Positions 20,601-29,618 of a DNA stretch of 46,106 nt are shown here, one piece after another. The number at the start of each line of letters is the position of its first letter. Positions within the stretch are counted from its first letter, which is position 1. Source of the DNA: Gracilaria caudata (Eukaryota; Rhodophyta; Florideophyceae; Gracilariales; Gracilariaceae); the NCBI GenBank assembly GCA_030374735.1, contig JASCIV010000106.1:1-46106 (forward strand), in the 5' to 3' direction. Under the pieces are notes generated by a model, which worked only from the letters and a program-made list of their open reading frames with translations, had not been told where the DNA came from and ran no database searches. The position numbers were made by a program, and so were the translations under genes.

Positions 20601-22449
20601 CTTGACGGAACTTCCTGCAACGCAACTTGGGCGCCATTCTCCGCATTTGACATTCCATTAGGCATGGAATTCCGATCGTTTGCAGTTGATATCGGCGCAT
20701 TGCTTTGAAAGATATCAGCAGCAGGAGCGCCCTCAAGTGGGGCTGGGAATGGTGGTGGCGGTGGTGCTGCCGAAGGATAGCCATTTCCTTGTGCTGGAGC
20801 AGCTGAGTAGGGTCGCGTGCGATCGCTGGATTGGGCGCTACTGGTTGCCACAGGGGCATGACCGAAGTCAGAGACGCTAACGTCTTGCGAAGCGGCAGGG
20901 AAAGGAGCTCGATGAACAAAAGGAGGTTGGGGAGGTTGCGTCTGAGGCAAGGGAGCCTGTGACGGTGACGATTCTTGCACTGTGTGACGACGAACAGACT
21001 CGCTATAGGGCGGAACCGGTCGTGATGAAGAGGCGACATGATGTGGGACGGGAGCTAGAGGGAGAATGGGAGGTGGTGCAGGGGCCTTTTCGCGTGCTGG
21101 CGAGCGAGGTGATTGCACTGCGCTGTACGGCGGTGGAGGAGGCACTCGCGGAGGAAGCGGGGCAATATTCGGCTGGGCAGGTCTGTGTGGCACACGCATT
21201 GGAGGTAGAACTGGCGGGCGCTGCGATGACGACGAAGCATGATGATTAGGATCAATTGGCTGAGGTGGCACATGAGCAGCTTCCATATGATTCGAGACGG
21301 CATCAGAGGCGCTCCCGGACGCGCTACCGGTATCAGACTTTTCAGACTTCTTCCGAGGCTCAAGCTCGCGAGAACGGGGACCTTGATCAGTGCTCTTGCT
21401 GCGGCTGTGACCGCGTTTGCGTCTGCGACTGACGGGAGGGCTCGCGCCAGCCTTCGAAGGAGCGTCGTCACCTTGATAATCAATAGCGAACCAACGGTGT
21501 TTCTTAACCTCAACAAGTGTGTACCGCTTATCCGGATCCTTGTGCAGAAGGCAGAGAATAAGATCTCTCGCGTCGTCTGGAAACTTGCGAGGGAACTTGA
21601 CCTCTTCCTTTTGAATCATGCGATACAACACTTTGGTATTCTCGTCGTAAAACGGCAAAAAGCCAGCCAGAAGAGCAAACAAGATAATCCCACAAGACCA
21701 GGCATCGACCTTAGCTCCATTATAACCCTGCTTGTGGTGAGCTATAATTTCCGGGGCACAATAATTAGGACTACCGCACTGTGTATGAAGAAGTTCCTCA
21801 GTGGTGCTTGCGCCCTTCATAGCAGACAAACCGAAATCGGTTATCTTGAGTTCACCAGTTGTCTCGTCGATGAGAAGGTTCTCCGGTTTGAGATCTCTGT
21901 GACATACGCCGCGCCTATGACAATATTCGATGCCGTCCACGAGCTGTTGAAAGTAGCGGCGAGCTACTTTCTCCGGTAGCTTTCCTTCCTTGAGGATCTT
22001 GGTGAACAACTCACCGCCAGTTACGAGATCCATGACGATGTACAGCTTGGTGTGGCTAGTGAGAACCTGACGCAGATTGACAATATTGCGATGTTTGAGC
22101 GCTTTCATAATGGCGATTTCACGGCGCACGTTCATGGTCATCTCCTGCGCCTTGATATCGCTCTTGTCCATAATCTTGACCGCAACTTGTTCTCCCGTTT
22201 CTTCATGCACGCCGAGTTTGACCCTGAGCAGTGACGACGTTTGAAGCGAATAGCGGAGGAAATTGGTTAGCATAGCTGATCAAGGAACGCAGAGGCGATT
22301 CGGAAGAAGCACGCCTGTGTGGGGTGAGGTAGCAGCGATACGGACGGGTGGAATGGAATGGAGGATGGAAGGAGATGTGTTACTTACTTGCCGAAGGCCC
22401 CTTCGCCAAGGGTTTCGAACAAAAGATATTTTCCGACGCGGCTTGCCAT
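17684..22449 (-). CDS. Very long CAMK/SnRK-type Ser/Thr kinase with KA1-like C-terminus (two exons)
   Basis: Protein kinase of the CAMKL (SNF1/MARK/CIPK) group. Exon 1 is 22449..22388 (MASRVGKYLLFETLGEGAFG plus two bases). A 164-bp intron (22224..22387, GTAAGT...GCTCAG) splits codon 21, and exon 2 is 22223..17684, giving 1,533 residues. The kinase domain spans about 8-262. The Gly loop LGEGAFGKV is made only by splicing. Lys37 is in VAVK, HRDLKPEN has Asp131, DFG is at 150-152, and an LKB1-type activation loop Thr168 lies in LLHTQCGSPNYCAPE. The wording FGLSA and YCHRRGVCHRDLKPENLLID recall plant CIPKs, but I find no NAF motif. About 1,150 residues of Pro/Ser-rich disorder follow, including long polyproline near 1190-1225 (profilin or SH3 type). 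The last ~100 residues resemble a KA1 membrane-binding domain. No substrate can be deduced. Confidence 0.88.
22224..22387 (-). other. Intron of the kinase gene
   Basis: A 164-bp phase-2 intron from GTAAGT to CTGCTCAG. Splicing completes the glycine-rich loop (GEGAFG / KVKLG). An open frame reads back into the intron and would give a false, loopless N-terminus. Confidence 0.9.
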
Positions 22450-23300
22450 GATGGAAGGAGATAGCGCCGGAGGCGCTTCGAAGAGCGAAGGCGTTCAACG
22501 ACGGGAAAGGGAAATTTGCTATGTGACAGGGAACTACGCAAGAAACGGTGGATGAAAGGGAAACAGGAGAGCGGATGAGGCAGGGCCGAGTACACAGATG
22601 GAAGTGGGATGCGCGGAGGAGGAAAGAGGAGGATGTCGGGCAATGGTAGGGGGGGGGGTTAGAGGAGGAGTGTGCGGGAACGGCAGAAGCGTTGCGCACG
22701 GGACGCATAACGTAGCGGCAACAGCGGGCAACGTCTGGGGGGGTTGGTAGTGGCGCGATGAGGGGGTGTAGGTGGGAACGGCGAAGGGTGGCACAGAGCG
22801 TGTGGGGCAGGCGCGCGCCCGCTCGGGGCGGCGACGCCCCGAGCGGGGCGCCGCGCACGTGGCGCCAGGTGGCGCTCGCGCATCACGTGTGCATGCGAGG
22901 GGGACTCATTGGTCCGATGCGGACGACGCGGCGGGCGATTGGTCGGCGCGCCGCTGGCGAGGACCGTTTTGCGGTCACGCGCACGCGCGCCGTTGGCAGC
23001 GGCGAATCGCGCGTGCGCGGCATGGCTGCGCGACGAGGCGCAGACGGATGTTGGCGCGCGTCGGTGACGACGCTTTCCCACTGTGAAATTCCCACGCGCG
23101 GCTGTGGCGGCTGTGGCGGTGGCGCGCGTGGCACTCGGCAGCGTGGTGCTGACGTCGTCGGCGGAGGTATATCCAACCGCCTTGTTGCCGCCCGCCCCTT
23201 TTACAGTGGGCGCGCATGCATCCGTGACCGTCGCTGACGCCGCGCGATGTGTAATCCACGCCGCCAACGCGTTCACCCGCCCCCGATGCATGGCCGACCC
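22450..23300. promoter_or_regulatory. CpG-island-like promoter region upstream of the kinase
   Basis: GC content rises sharply, with dense CpG, between about 22760 and 23290. The segment holds CCAAT-box cores (ATTGG at about 22908 and 22937), two CACGTG/CACGTGT E/G-box cores (about 22856 and 22885), a G10 run (22649-22658) and a strong GC hairpin (22818-22847). Many overlapping open frames occur on all six frames, as expected from GC-rich DNA lacking stops. None resembles a protein family. I read this as the kinase promoter, possibly bidirectional, although no divergent gene is visible. Confidence 0.55.
22818..22847. repeat. GC-rich perfect inverted repeat (13-bp arms)
   Basis: CCCGCTCGGGGCG (22818-22830) and CGCCCCGAGCGGG (22835-22847) are perfect reverse complements around a 4-base GCGA centre. 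It sits in the CpG-rich region upstream of the kinase. Confidence 0.9.
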
Positions 23301-24529
23301 ACCACCACTGTCAGGTCGCGACTTCTTCTCGCCATCACGTCTGTCTACGTCGTTCTAACTTACAAATGGCGGCGGCTCTCATTTTTTCCACCCTTGGAAT
23401 CGTGAGACTCTCGTGCCGCCTGACTATTGCAGCCGCCTCTCACCACCCTCGCCACTCTGGCTCCGACCTGTCTCCATCTTAGATCGCTATTTCTCTCCAG
23501 CACACACTCGCAGAGCAACGCTAGCAATTCGTGAGCACGTTTTGGTTCACCAGTTTTTCGACCGATACCTTCGCCTCCACTTCAGCTTGTCAACCTGTGA
23601 GGTCGCCATGAGACCGCCGCCAAGTTCCGAAACAGCAAACCACAACACGCAACCTACTCCCAGATATCAAATCGCAGGGCTTCCGTCATCAGCGCCTCAT
23701 CCAATCTGCCCGCATTTCTGCACAATAGCATCTGTTAATGTCACTTGGCGATGATGTGTAACCTTTCACTTCCACTGGCCCTGCTTATAGCCACTCTACC
23801 TGCGTCTTGCCCTCGCCGTCTACCTTCTTCCGTAGCTCAGAAGCGCTTTGAACGCCTACGCCGTAGTCCAGTTTGGGTACCTTCTGAGCTATTATAGATT
23901 TCTATTACTCTGCAGCGGTGTCTCTGCCGGACAAGTACACCTGACCACAACTACAGAAACCCACGTAACGAACGCAAGCGACCAATGCCACCATAACTTA
24001 CAACACGTTCTTTTGGTTTTCGTGGCCAACGCTGACGTACACACCCAACACGCTTTTGTGCCTCTTCTTCGTGATCATATAAACGGTCAGACCTTTTCGG
24101 ATAATATGTCGCCCTGCAACGGCCCCGGGCCCCCTCTGACTCTATTCGGTTACCCGCTTACATGCCGATGATTGACGGTCCCGCTTGAGACACGGAGCCG
24201 ACTGAAAAGCACATGTCATGCTGCTTACAATAACGGAAACTCTTCTCAATTAAGCTCCCTGACGATCATCATCCTGCACTTGCGTACCGATACTGTTGGG
24301 GACTTGTTGGACGAAAGAACAAAGCCCCAACACTGTATGCTCGACTGAGAACATCACATGATCATACACGATGTATGATAACCGAGTGCCAGGGTGAACC
24401 ACGAGTATCAGCCCTACCCTAGTAGAATAATATTATACGCATTCTGTTGTATGCCACATTACATACCAGATACCGTCGGACCTGTACCAGACGTGGTCCG
24501 TGTATTTTACGAAGGCTAAAATGATAACC

Positions 24530-24597
24530 CTCTTAACCCCTTAAGCCTCTTAACTCCTTAACCCCTTAAACCTCTTAATCCTTTAACCCTCTTTTCT
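24530..24597 (+). repeat. Degenerate 8-9 bp tandem repeat (CCYYTTAA)
   Basis: About seven consecutive units of 8 or 9 bases end in TTAA (for example CCCCTTAA, GCCTCTTAA, CTCCTTAA, CCCCTTAA, TCCTTTAA). The units vary at the pyrimidines but keep TTAA. It looks like a decayed minisatellite. It is reminiscent of telomere-type C-rich/A-T strands but is not a known telomere repeat. Confidence 0.8.
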
Positions 24598-25430
24598 TTA
24601 ATACGTTCGCTATCCCACAAGCCGCATTAGGGCAATATCGCTCATTTTTCTTCCTTGCCACCTTGCAAGACAAAAACGCTTCCAACCCTACTACAGGGCA
24701 TGAGCGTCGAATTTCAACAGTCAATCGTCGTCTTCTTTATTGCAGACATTAGCCAATTTTCTTCGAGGACAATGATCTTTTCTCTTTCTAGAACTGGTAC
24801 CAACATGGACAAACATAGAAAGCGTGACAAACAAGCGTTATCTCCAGTAGATTTCGATGGAGGAGGCTGACGTTGTTAGAAAGGGGTGTTGAACAACACG
24901 TAGATGGTTCTTTTTATCAACCTGGTGAAATCGTTCTTTGTGACGTCGTCGAAGAATGGTATTTAATGCCTGTTGGACTGATAAAAAAAGAGATATGCTC
25001 GAAAGCTATGAGTGGTATGTCCAGCGGAAGCAAAGAGTTGTAACAAACGAGGGCTCAAAACATTCTGCTGGTCAACCAAAGCTGAACATTTCCTGTTAGT
25101 ACAGAAACAAGACGGCCTCTTTGCTGAAAGAAAAACCTCAACTACACGTAGTAACTCATGACAATCAAGGTTACAAAAGAAAGCTTTTCAATCATGAAAG
25201 TGAGAAAATAGCAACAGGTAACGCCTCTCCGCTATGTCCGAATCATGAGTTTGAAGACCTGCGTCAAACGATCTGAATACAGTCAGTTCTGTAGTTTTTG
25301 GACCAGACAAAATGAAAGGTTCGAACCCTGCCTTGGGGACATGTGCATGCAATTCCTCTCAGAGATACAGCCGATAGAGGTGTACCGAAAAGAATTTCTC
25401 ACTCACTGGTGCTTCATCAGATCTTGTTGT

Positions 25431-25454
25431 TCTCTCTCTCTCTCTCTCTCTCTC
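25431..25454 (+). repeat. (TC)12 microsatellite
   Basis: Twelve uninterrupted TC dinucleotides, flanked by GTTGT and GTTTAC. A simple sequence repeat, likely polymorphic in length. Confidence 0.95.
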
Positions 25455-25499
25455 GTTTACGAATACGTGCTGTTATCCTTCTCCAATAGACGCTATGCT

Positions 25500-25928
25500 T
25501 GAAACAAAGTAATCGCCGATTGGTACCTGACAATGACGAAAGCGCAGAAGGTTTAAGACGCTCACGAACTACAGAGTTGACTCCAGCGCAGTTATACACC
25601 GGCCATACGCATAAGCTTCACCTGGTGGCAAGCTACCTAGAGAACAAAATGTTACGTTGGAGTGTACGGTAGGGGTTAAAAAGGATTGCAAGCACGTATT
25701 CTTTGGTTGTCCATTGACAACCGCTAGTCGACGGGAAAATGTCGCGGTCACCGAGAATACCGACAGAAGTTGCTTAGAGGGCTAATAGTGAAGGCGCCAC
25801 ATCGAAGTTTAGCCTTCTTACAGAGAGAGAAGTACCTGCAGTACCTGTAGTACTTCTTAGTTGTGTTAGGAATTAGAGCACAGCTTCCACAGCAAAGAAG
25901 GAAAGGAGGCTATGCTCTGATTCCTAAC
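25500..25928 (+). mobile_element. Degenerate non-LTR-like retroelement 3' end, copy 1
   Basis: Shares long stretches with the copy at 32.7-33.1 kb (CGCTCACGAACT, CACGCATAAGCTTCACC, GTGGCAAGCT, GTCCATTGACAAC, TTGTGTT-GGAATTAGAGC). The frame from about 25674 reads VKKDCKHVFFGCPLTTASRRE. Its C-x2-H-x4-C followed by P is the kind of zinc-knuckle end seen at the C-terminus of LINE-type reverse-transcriptase ORFs. It is interrupted by stops and a deletion relative to copy 2, so it is not functional. A stem-loop (25827-25858) follows the coding remnant, and a second inverted repeat (25865-25880 / 25913-25928, 15 of 16 matching) lies beyond. The assignment to non-LTR elements is inference from the zinc motif; no RT core motif (YADD-like) is present in the window. 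Confidence 0.65.
25827..25858 (+). repeat. Retroelement stem-loop, copy 1
   Basis: GAGAAGTAC (25827-25835) pairs with GTACTTCTT (25850-25858), with eight Watson-Crick pairs and one G-U, around a 14-base loop that itself repeats TACCTG. It occupies the same place as the hairpin of copy 2. Confidence 0.75.
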
Positions 25929-26149
25929 ATTACCAAAGCTATCTTTGCTAACAGTTGTCCTTCCTCAAAAAAGCCAGAACTTCTCTTGGCACTTATGGTA
26001 TAGTCTCTCTAAGCGACTTCTCAGTTTCTATCCGTATCTCTAATCCAAGAGCTGTTTCTCGTTGTCTTTGTCTTTCGCTTCCTAGAATGTGGCAGTCCCA
26101 AGTGATTCCTTGACGTAAATCTGGAGCTTCGTACAATAAGAGAATGCGT

Positions 26150-26345
26150 AGGCTTTTGGATGAAGACCGATATTATCCAAACGCTTCACGACGCGCTGCT
26201 CTCCCCGCGCCGCGCGAAGAAGGCAAGACGCTGTTAGAACAGATCAGGCAGTGGCCGTCAAAGTTTTTGGCCTTTTTAGGAGGGAAACAATCTGTAGATT
26301 GTTTCTCATTGTTTTCCTGGAGCTTCGAAATTAGGGGCTGCAGAC
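26150..26345 (+). mobile_element. Degenerate non-LTR-like retroelement 3' end, copy 3
   Basis: A highly diverged relative of copies 1 and 2. The + frame gives ASRRAALPAPREEGKTLLEQ followed by PSKFLAFLGGKQ, lining up with ASRREIF...K-S-L-R-Q...PRRILAFLRREKYL of copy 2. The DNA continues into an 11-bp hairpin and then TTTCTCATTGT and GAAATTAGGGGC, parallel to TTTCTCAGTTGT and GAATTAGAGC of copy 2. Identity is low, so homology rests on collinear motifs. It is decayed: the stop is lost in this frame. Confidence 0.55.
26282..26307 (+). repeat. Retroelement stem-loop, copy 3
   Basis: GGGAAACAATC (26282-26292) pairs with GATTGTTTCTC (26297-26307), with 11 pairs including one G-U, around a TGTA loop. 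Its sequence differs from the stems in copies 1 and 2 but its place in the element is the same. Confidence 0.85.
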
Positions 26346-26539
26346 CATAACAAAGAAGAAAGTATTACCGAGATGATCTTGATTTTGTGTTGGATACCCA
26401 AGGTACCTTCAGAAGTTGAATTCGCCTGCATCCGAACGAAATCACTGAATGTCAGCGACAATGAAATCGAAGAACTGCGTTGAGCAGCATGTCACACGAT
26501 CAATGCAGGGAAAAGAATGGAGATTAAGCGTCCGTTGAA

Positions 26540-26800
26540 ACGGAGAGGTACCTTTGGTTCTTCGGATGCCCTTCCGGAAATTGGGCCGGAAGTTTGCCTC
26601 AGGATCGAGAACTTTCTGAGATGTTCTGCCCTACTGCGGAATGGGGCATCGTAGGCCCTTGCACAGAAGGATTCTTCCGTGCAGGGGGGCTTACGAAGAA
26701 AGAAGAAATTGATGTAGGATACACTTTCTTCTTCTTTATTATGGTCTTTCGTCCCTTATTCCGAGACATCCGTAAAACTATCTATAAACATTTCTTACTC
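26540..26800 (+). mobile_element. Possible fourth retroelement fragment
   Basis: The + frame reads RYLWFFGCPSGNW, like the HVFFGCP of copy 1, and continues open to about 26878. Further on, an A/G-rich stretch AAAGAAGAA (about 26699) can pair with TTCTTCTTT (about 26730), again a stem after the open frame, but low complexity makes this weak. I list it as possible only. Confidence 0.3.
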
Positions 26801-26999
26801 CTAAGAAAGGCCAAAAGGATGTACTTCAGTAATTGCAGTAGCAATCAAAGGGTTGTCTTGAATTTGAGCAAGGTATAGTAACAGTAGAATGTCTATCAGT
26901 TACTGGGACAGATAGGTGCTCAACAACTTGTGTCTCAAATCGTTCTTCGTTCTTCTTTCGTAAATATCTTCCTTTCGGGACCGATAGCGTCAGTGACAT

Positions 27000-27563
27000 T
27001 TGAGAGCCCTTCATCCTCAAAACGAGGACTTATGGGTTGAAGATTTTCGCTTTCGCATTGCCCTGGCCATAAATCTAGCTACTACGAAGGGTAACCCATT
27101 ACCGGCGAATATGTGCTTGAGTGCCCAACATTGTAACCGACAAATTCGGAAAGGAACCACCGAGGGGAAAGAACAAGAAACCAACTCTCGCTGGGTCATT
27201 GATGTTTTCATCTGTCAAGATGATGCTCTAAACCCCGCTGGCAGAGAACAACACAATCTTGGTTCATTCTCATGCTGTCATTCAAGCTACAATCTGTTTA
27301 CGTGCTTAGAGTTCATAGTGAGAAAGTACGTCGTACAGCCTATGGAAAACGAAGATAGGAGGGCTAAAAAGGCACAACTAAAATTACTGCAACAAACAAC
27401 GAACGACCAGGACAGACAACTCACACGAGATACCCGTGGAGAACAAGTGCCCTGCATGCTATTGGGCATAGTACCGCGTCTCCGATTTCACGAACGAAAC
27501 AACATGCGTTATCAACGGGCCGTTCCTCGTGCTTGTTTCCAGATACTTTTCGCTTGCTATTAA
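27000..27563 (+). other. Orphan open frame of 187 codons
   Basis: An uninterrupted frame from a non-ATG start near 27000 to 27563. Its start is uncertain, with in-frame ATGs at about 27111 and 27342. It is Cys/His-containing (MCLSAQHCNRQI, FSCCHSSYN) and Gln/Arg-rich later. No family is recognised. Its position next to retroelement debris suggests another worn fragment, but a small host gene convergent with ADF cannot be excluded. Confidence 0.25.
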
Positions 27564-27596
27564 GAAGCACAGGCGGAAAGGTATGCCCTCAGAAAT

Positions 27597-28034
27597 TTAG
27601 TATCCAGCAGTATGCTGAGCTAGCTTCTTAGAAATAGCCATGTAATCGAGATCATCTCTGTCATTGATTTGAAGGGAGCGTTGAACACCATCCAGATGCT
27701 TGACAACACCCTCTTGGGACGAAGCGTAGATCATCTTCGACTTGATTTTGGATTCTTCAGGGGACCAAAGAATGAACAAAACACGATTCTTCTTAGCACC
27801 CTGGTGCTCATAAATGAAGTCATATGCAATGTAACGGCAGTCAGTGTCGGGCAATTGTTTGATGAAAGATTCCCAAATCGGCTGAGCTGAGCCATCAGCA
27901 ACGGGAACGGTGTTCTCCAGTTGGACTTCAGTCATGGTGTCGTTAATCTTGAATATGGCGGCACGGTGTTCGCGACCCATGATTCCTTTGAAAGAAGAGA
28001 GAACCTTGCCTTCAACTGCAACTCCGGAGGCCAT
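27597..28034 (-). CDS. Actin-depolymerizing factor / cofilin
   Basis: ADF-homology protein that binds G- and F-actin and severs filaments. It has 145 residues from the ATG at 28034 (MASGVAVEGKVLSSFKGIMG), a typical length and the usual MASGV start. An in-frame extension of eight codons upstream is not needed. Family motifs: YIAYDFIYEH, NRVLFILWSPEESKIKSKMIYASSQEGV (the actin-binding long helix region) and LDGVQRSLQINDRDDLDY. The N-terminal Ser (residue 3) could be the regulatory phosphosite. It lies about 7 kb from the actin gene, on the same strand, with BAH and homocysteine methyltransferase genes between. No intron is seen. Confidence 0.93.
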   Translation of the reverse strand: MASGVAVEGKVLSSFKGIMGREHRAAIFKINDTMTEVQLENTVPVADGSAQPIWESFIKQLPDTDCRYIAYDFIYEHQGAKKNRVLFILWSPEESKIKSKMIYASSQEGVVKHLDGVQRSLQINDRDDLDYMAISKKLAQHTAGY

Positions 28035-29618
28035 GATGTAAGAGATAAAGTTATTCAAAAGCGAGGAAGAAACCGAGTAATTGATTGTGAGTACACAAGG
28101 AGTTTAAAGGAGCAGGGGATCGGAAGGAGCAGGTAGTCGAAGGATAGATGGGCGATGTCGAAGCAGCTTAAATGCCGATCGGCTTACGAGGGACAATGCA
28201 CGGGCTGGAAGGTACATTTTCATGGCGGGAAAGAGAGGCTTTATGAAGAGAGACACGTGGTTGAAGCCGGTCCTGATAAAGAATTTGCTTGACAGAGAGT
28301 AAACGTTTGACCCGACGGTGAGGGTGTTTTTCACGGGAATGCGGGAAGTGGAGAAGTGGTTTTGGACGCGAACTGAGCAAAATGGGCGGGCCGTGATTGT
28401 GAGAGCTGCAGTGTCAGGAGCTTTGCCGTTTGGGAAGTTGCATTCAATTTTCTGCTCTAAAGAGAAATGCATGCTTTTGGTTGAAGCCGTCCAGAAAACG
28501 ACGCGGCGCAGCGAGGTCCGATCGGCAGTGGAAAGTTCCCGCATCCCATTTCCGGTGGAAACGGGATGTGAATTTTGAAGAGGTGAGAGCGTTTGTTGCA
28601 CAAGAGCTGATCAGCTTGCACTTGCAACAGAATACTTGGCGCTCAATGCAGAAAACGCGGGAACACGTGATTGCCTCACAGGCATAGCTCATAACTTCTC
28701 CCGTGGAGAGTACCCTCCATCCGCAAGTATTTTACAATTTGCCGTGAAAGTGTAACAACCGTGATCGTGTTTGTCCAAGACGTTGCGAAGATTCGTGGCT
28801 TCGAGTCGGGCATGTACTAATTAAATGCAGAAAGGCATTCAGCAGACAGCACCCACGGGCATGGGTGATTTGATTTCATAATGTCCAGCGGCTTCAGACC
28901 TATGAAGAAAGCCACTACCCTTGTACGTTCTACGTGCAATGTTACAGACCAGTACCCACACGTCAGAAAGCCAAGCAGGCTTGAGGTGTTCGAAGTCAAA
29001 CCGTTGTGGAACTTCTGTCAGAAATAGAACTTCCCGAAGGATTGGGATTCACGGCTTCGGCAGCTTATCCGACCCTCGACCGACGGTCTCCGCTTTGCCT
29101 TCACCTTTCCTCACCTTTTGTTTTCTGTCGTTTGTCGCAGTGGTCAGCTCCCGCGGGACAGGACTTTCGAGACTTGGGCAGCATTGAGCACAATTGAACC
29201 TCAATTGTTTTCAGGATTAGACATTTAATATAATTGTAGAGTCGCATGTACAAGGGTAGCGTTCTACAACCACATCTACATGTACCTTTGTACGCCCCCA
29301 AGTTTGAAGAACGCTACCGCAAGCAACATCCGGGGAAAAGCACACGCCTTCAGCTGTTCGAACTCTGTTCCAAACTCATTCCACACGACACCGACCCATA
29401 CCTTCTGTAGATACAGGTCGAATGTTGATTCACTGCGTGAACTCTGTCGCACCTCGAACAGAATCGTTTGCCCCTTCAGATTTTCGCTTTTTCGTTTTGC
29501 GCCATTGATTCATTGCACCCTGGTCCGCCAACGAAGTACAGACTGTTTCTTTTTTGCGGTCGTCCGTGCAGTCATCGGTCTTCGGTCGATTATCTGAGTT
29601 CGACTCACTCCACCAGCC
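28035..29618. promoter_or_regulatory. Divergent intergenic region between ADF and the BAH-domain gene
   Basis: Both flanking genes point away from this 1.58-kb stretch. It holds an open frame of 165 codons on the minus strand (28104-28601) that I do not accept as a gene, because it has no recognisable similarity and lies in the likely ADF leader. An 11-bp inverted repeat (29255-29265 / 29308-29318) is listed separately. Confidence 0.45.
29255..29318. repeat. Inverted repeat pair GGTAGCGTTCT / AGAACGCTACC
   Basis: Perfect 11-bp arms at 29255-29265 and 29308-29318 enclose 42 bases. The core TAGCGTTCTAC recurs at 34550-34560 and 34571-34581, so the word belongs to a repeat family. It could be the terminal inverted repeat of a tiny MITE-like element; that is inference. 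Confidence 0.7.

Larger units (their letters stand above)
23301..27596. other. Gene-poor region with decayed retroelement pieces
   Basis: About 4.3 kb without a convincing host gene, in strong contrast to the dense flanks. It holds degenerate CCYYTTAA repeats, a (TC)12 tract and several degenerate 3' ends of a non-LTR-like element, listed separately. An open frame of 187 codons at 27000-27563 has no clear family. Short open stretches around 24870-25040 could be further retroelement remnants but cannot be assigned. Confidence 0.6.

Noticed and set aside
20572..21039. Long frames inside the kinase's disordered region
   Set aside because: Low-complexity His/Pro/Arg-rich shadows of the polyproline coding sequence.
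17684..22273. Kinase starting at the Met inside the intron (MLTNFLRYSL)
   Set aside because: That start lacks the Gly-rich loop; the spliced exon 1 supplies a perfect LGEGAFGKV.
22659..23291. Overlapping long frames on both strands in the CpG island
   Set aside because: High GC removes stop codons in all frames; Arg/Ala/His-rich composition and no family resemblance.
25318..25335. GGTTCGAACCC, tRNA T-loop-like word
   Set aside because: The flanks do not form a T-stem or acceptor stem.
28104..28601. 165-codon minus-strand frame upstream of ADF
   Set aside because: No recognisable motif, and it lies where the ADF promoter and leader must be.
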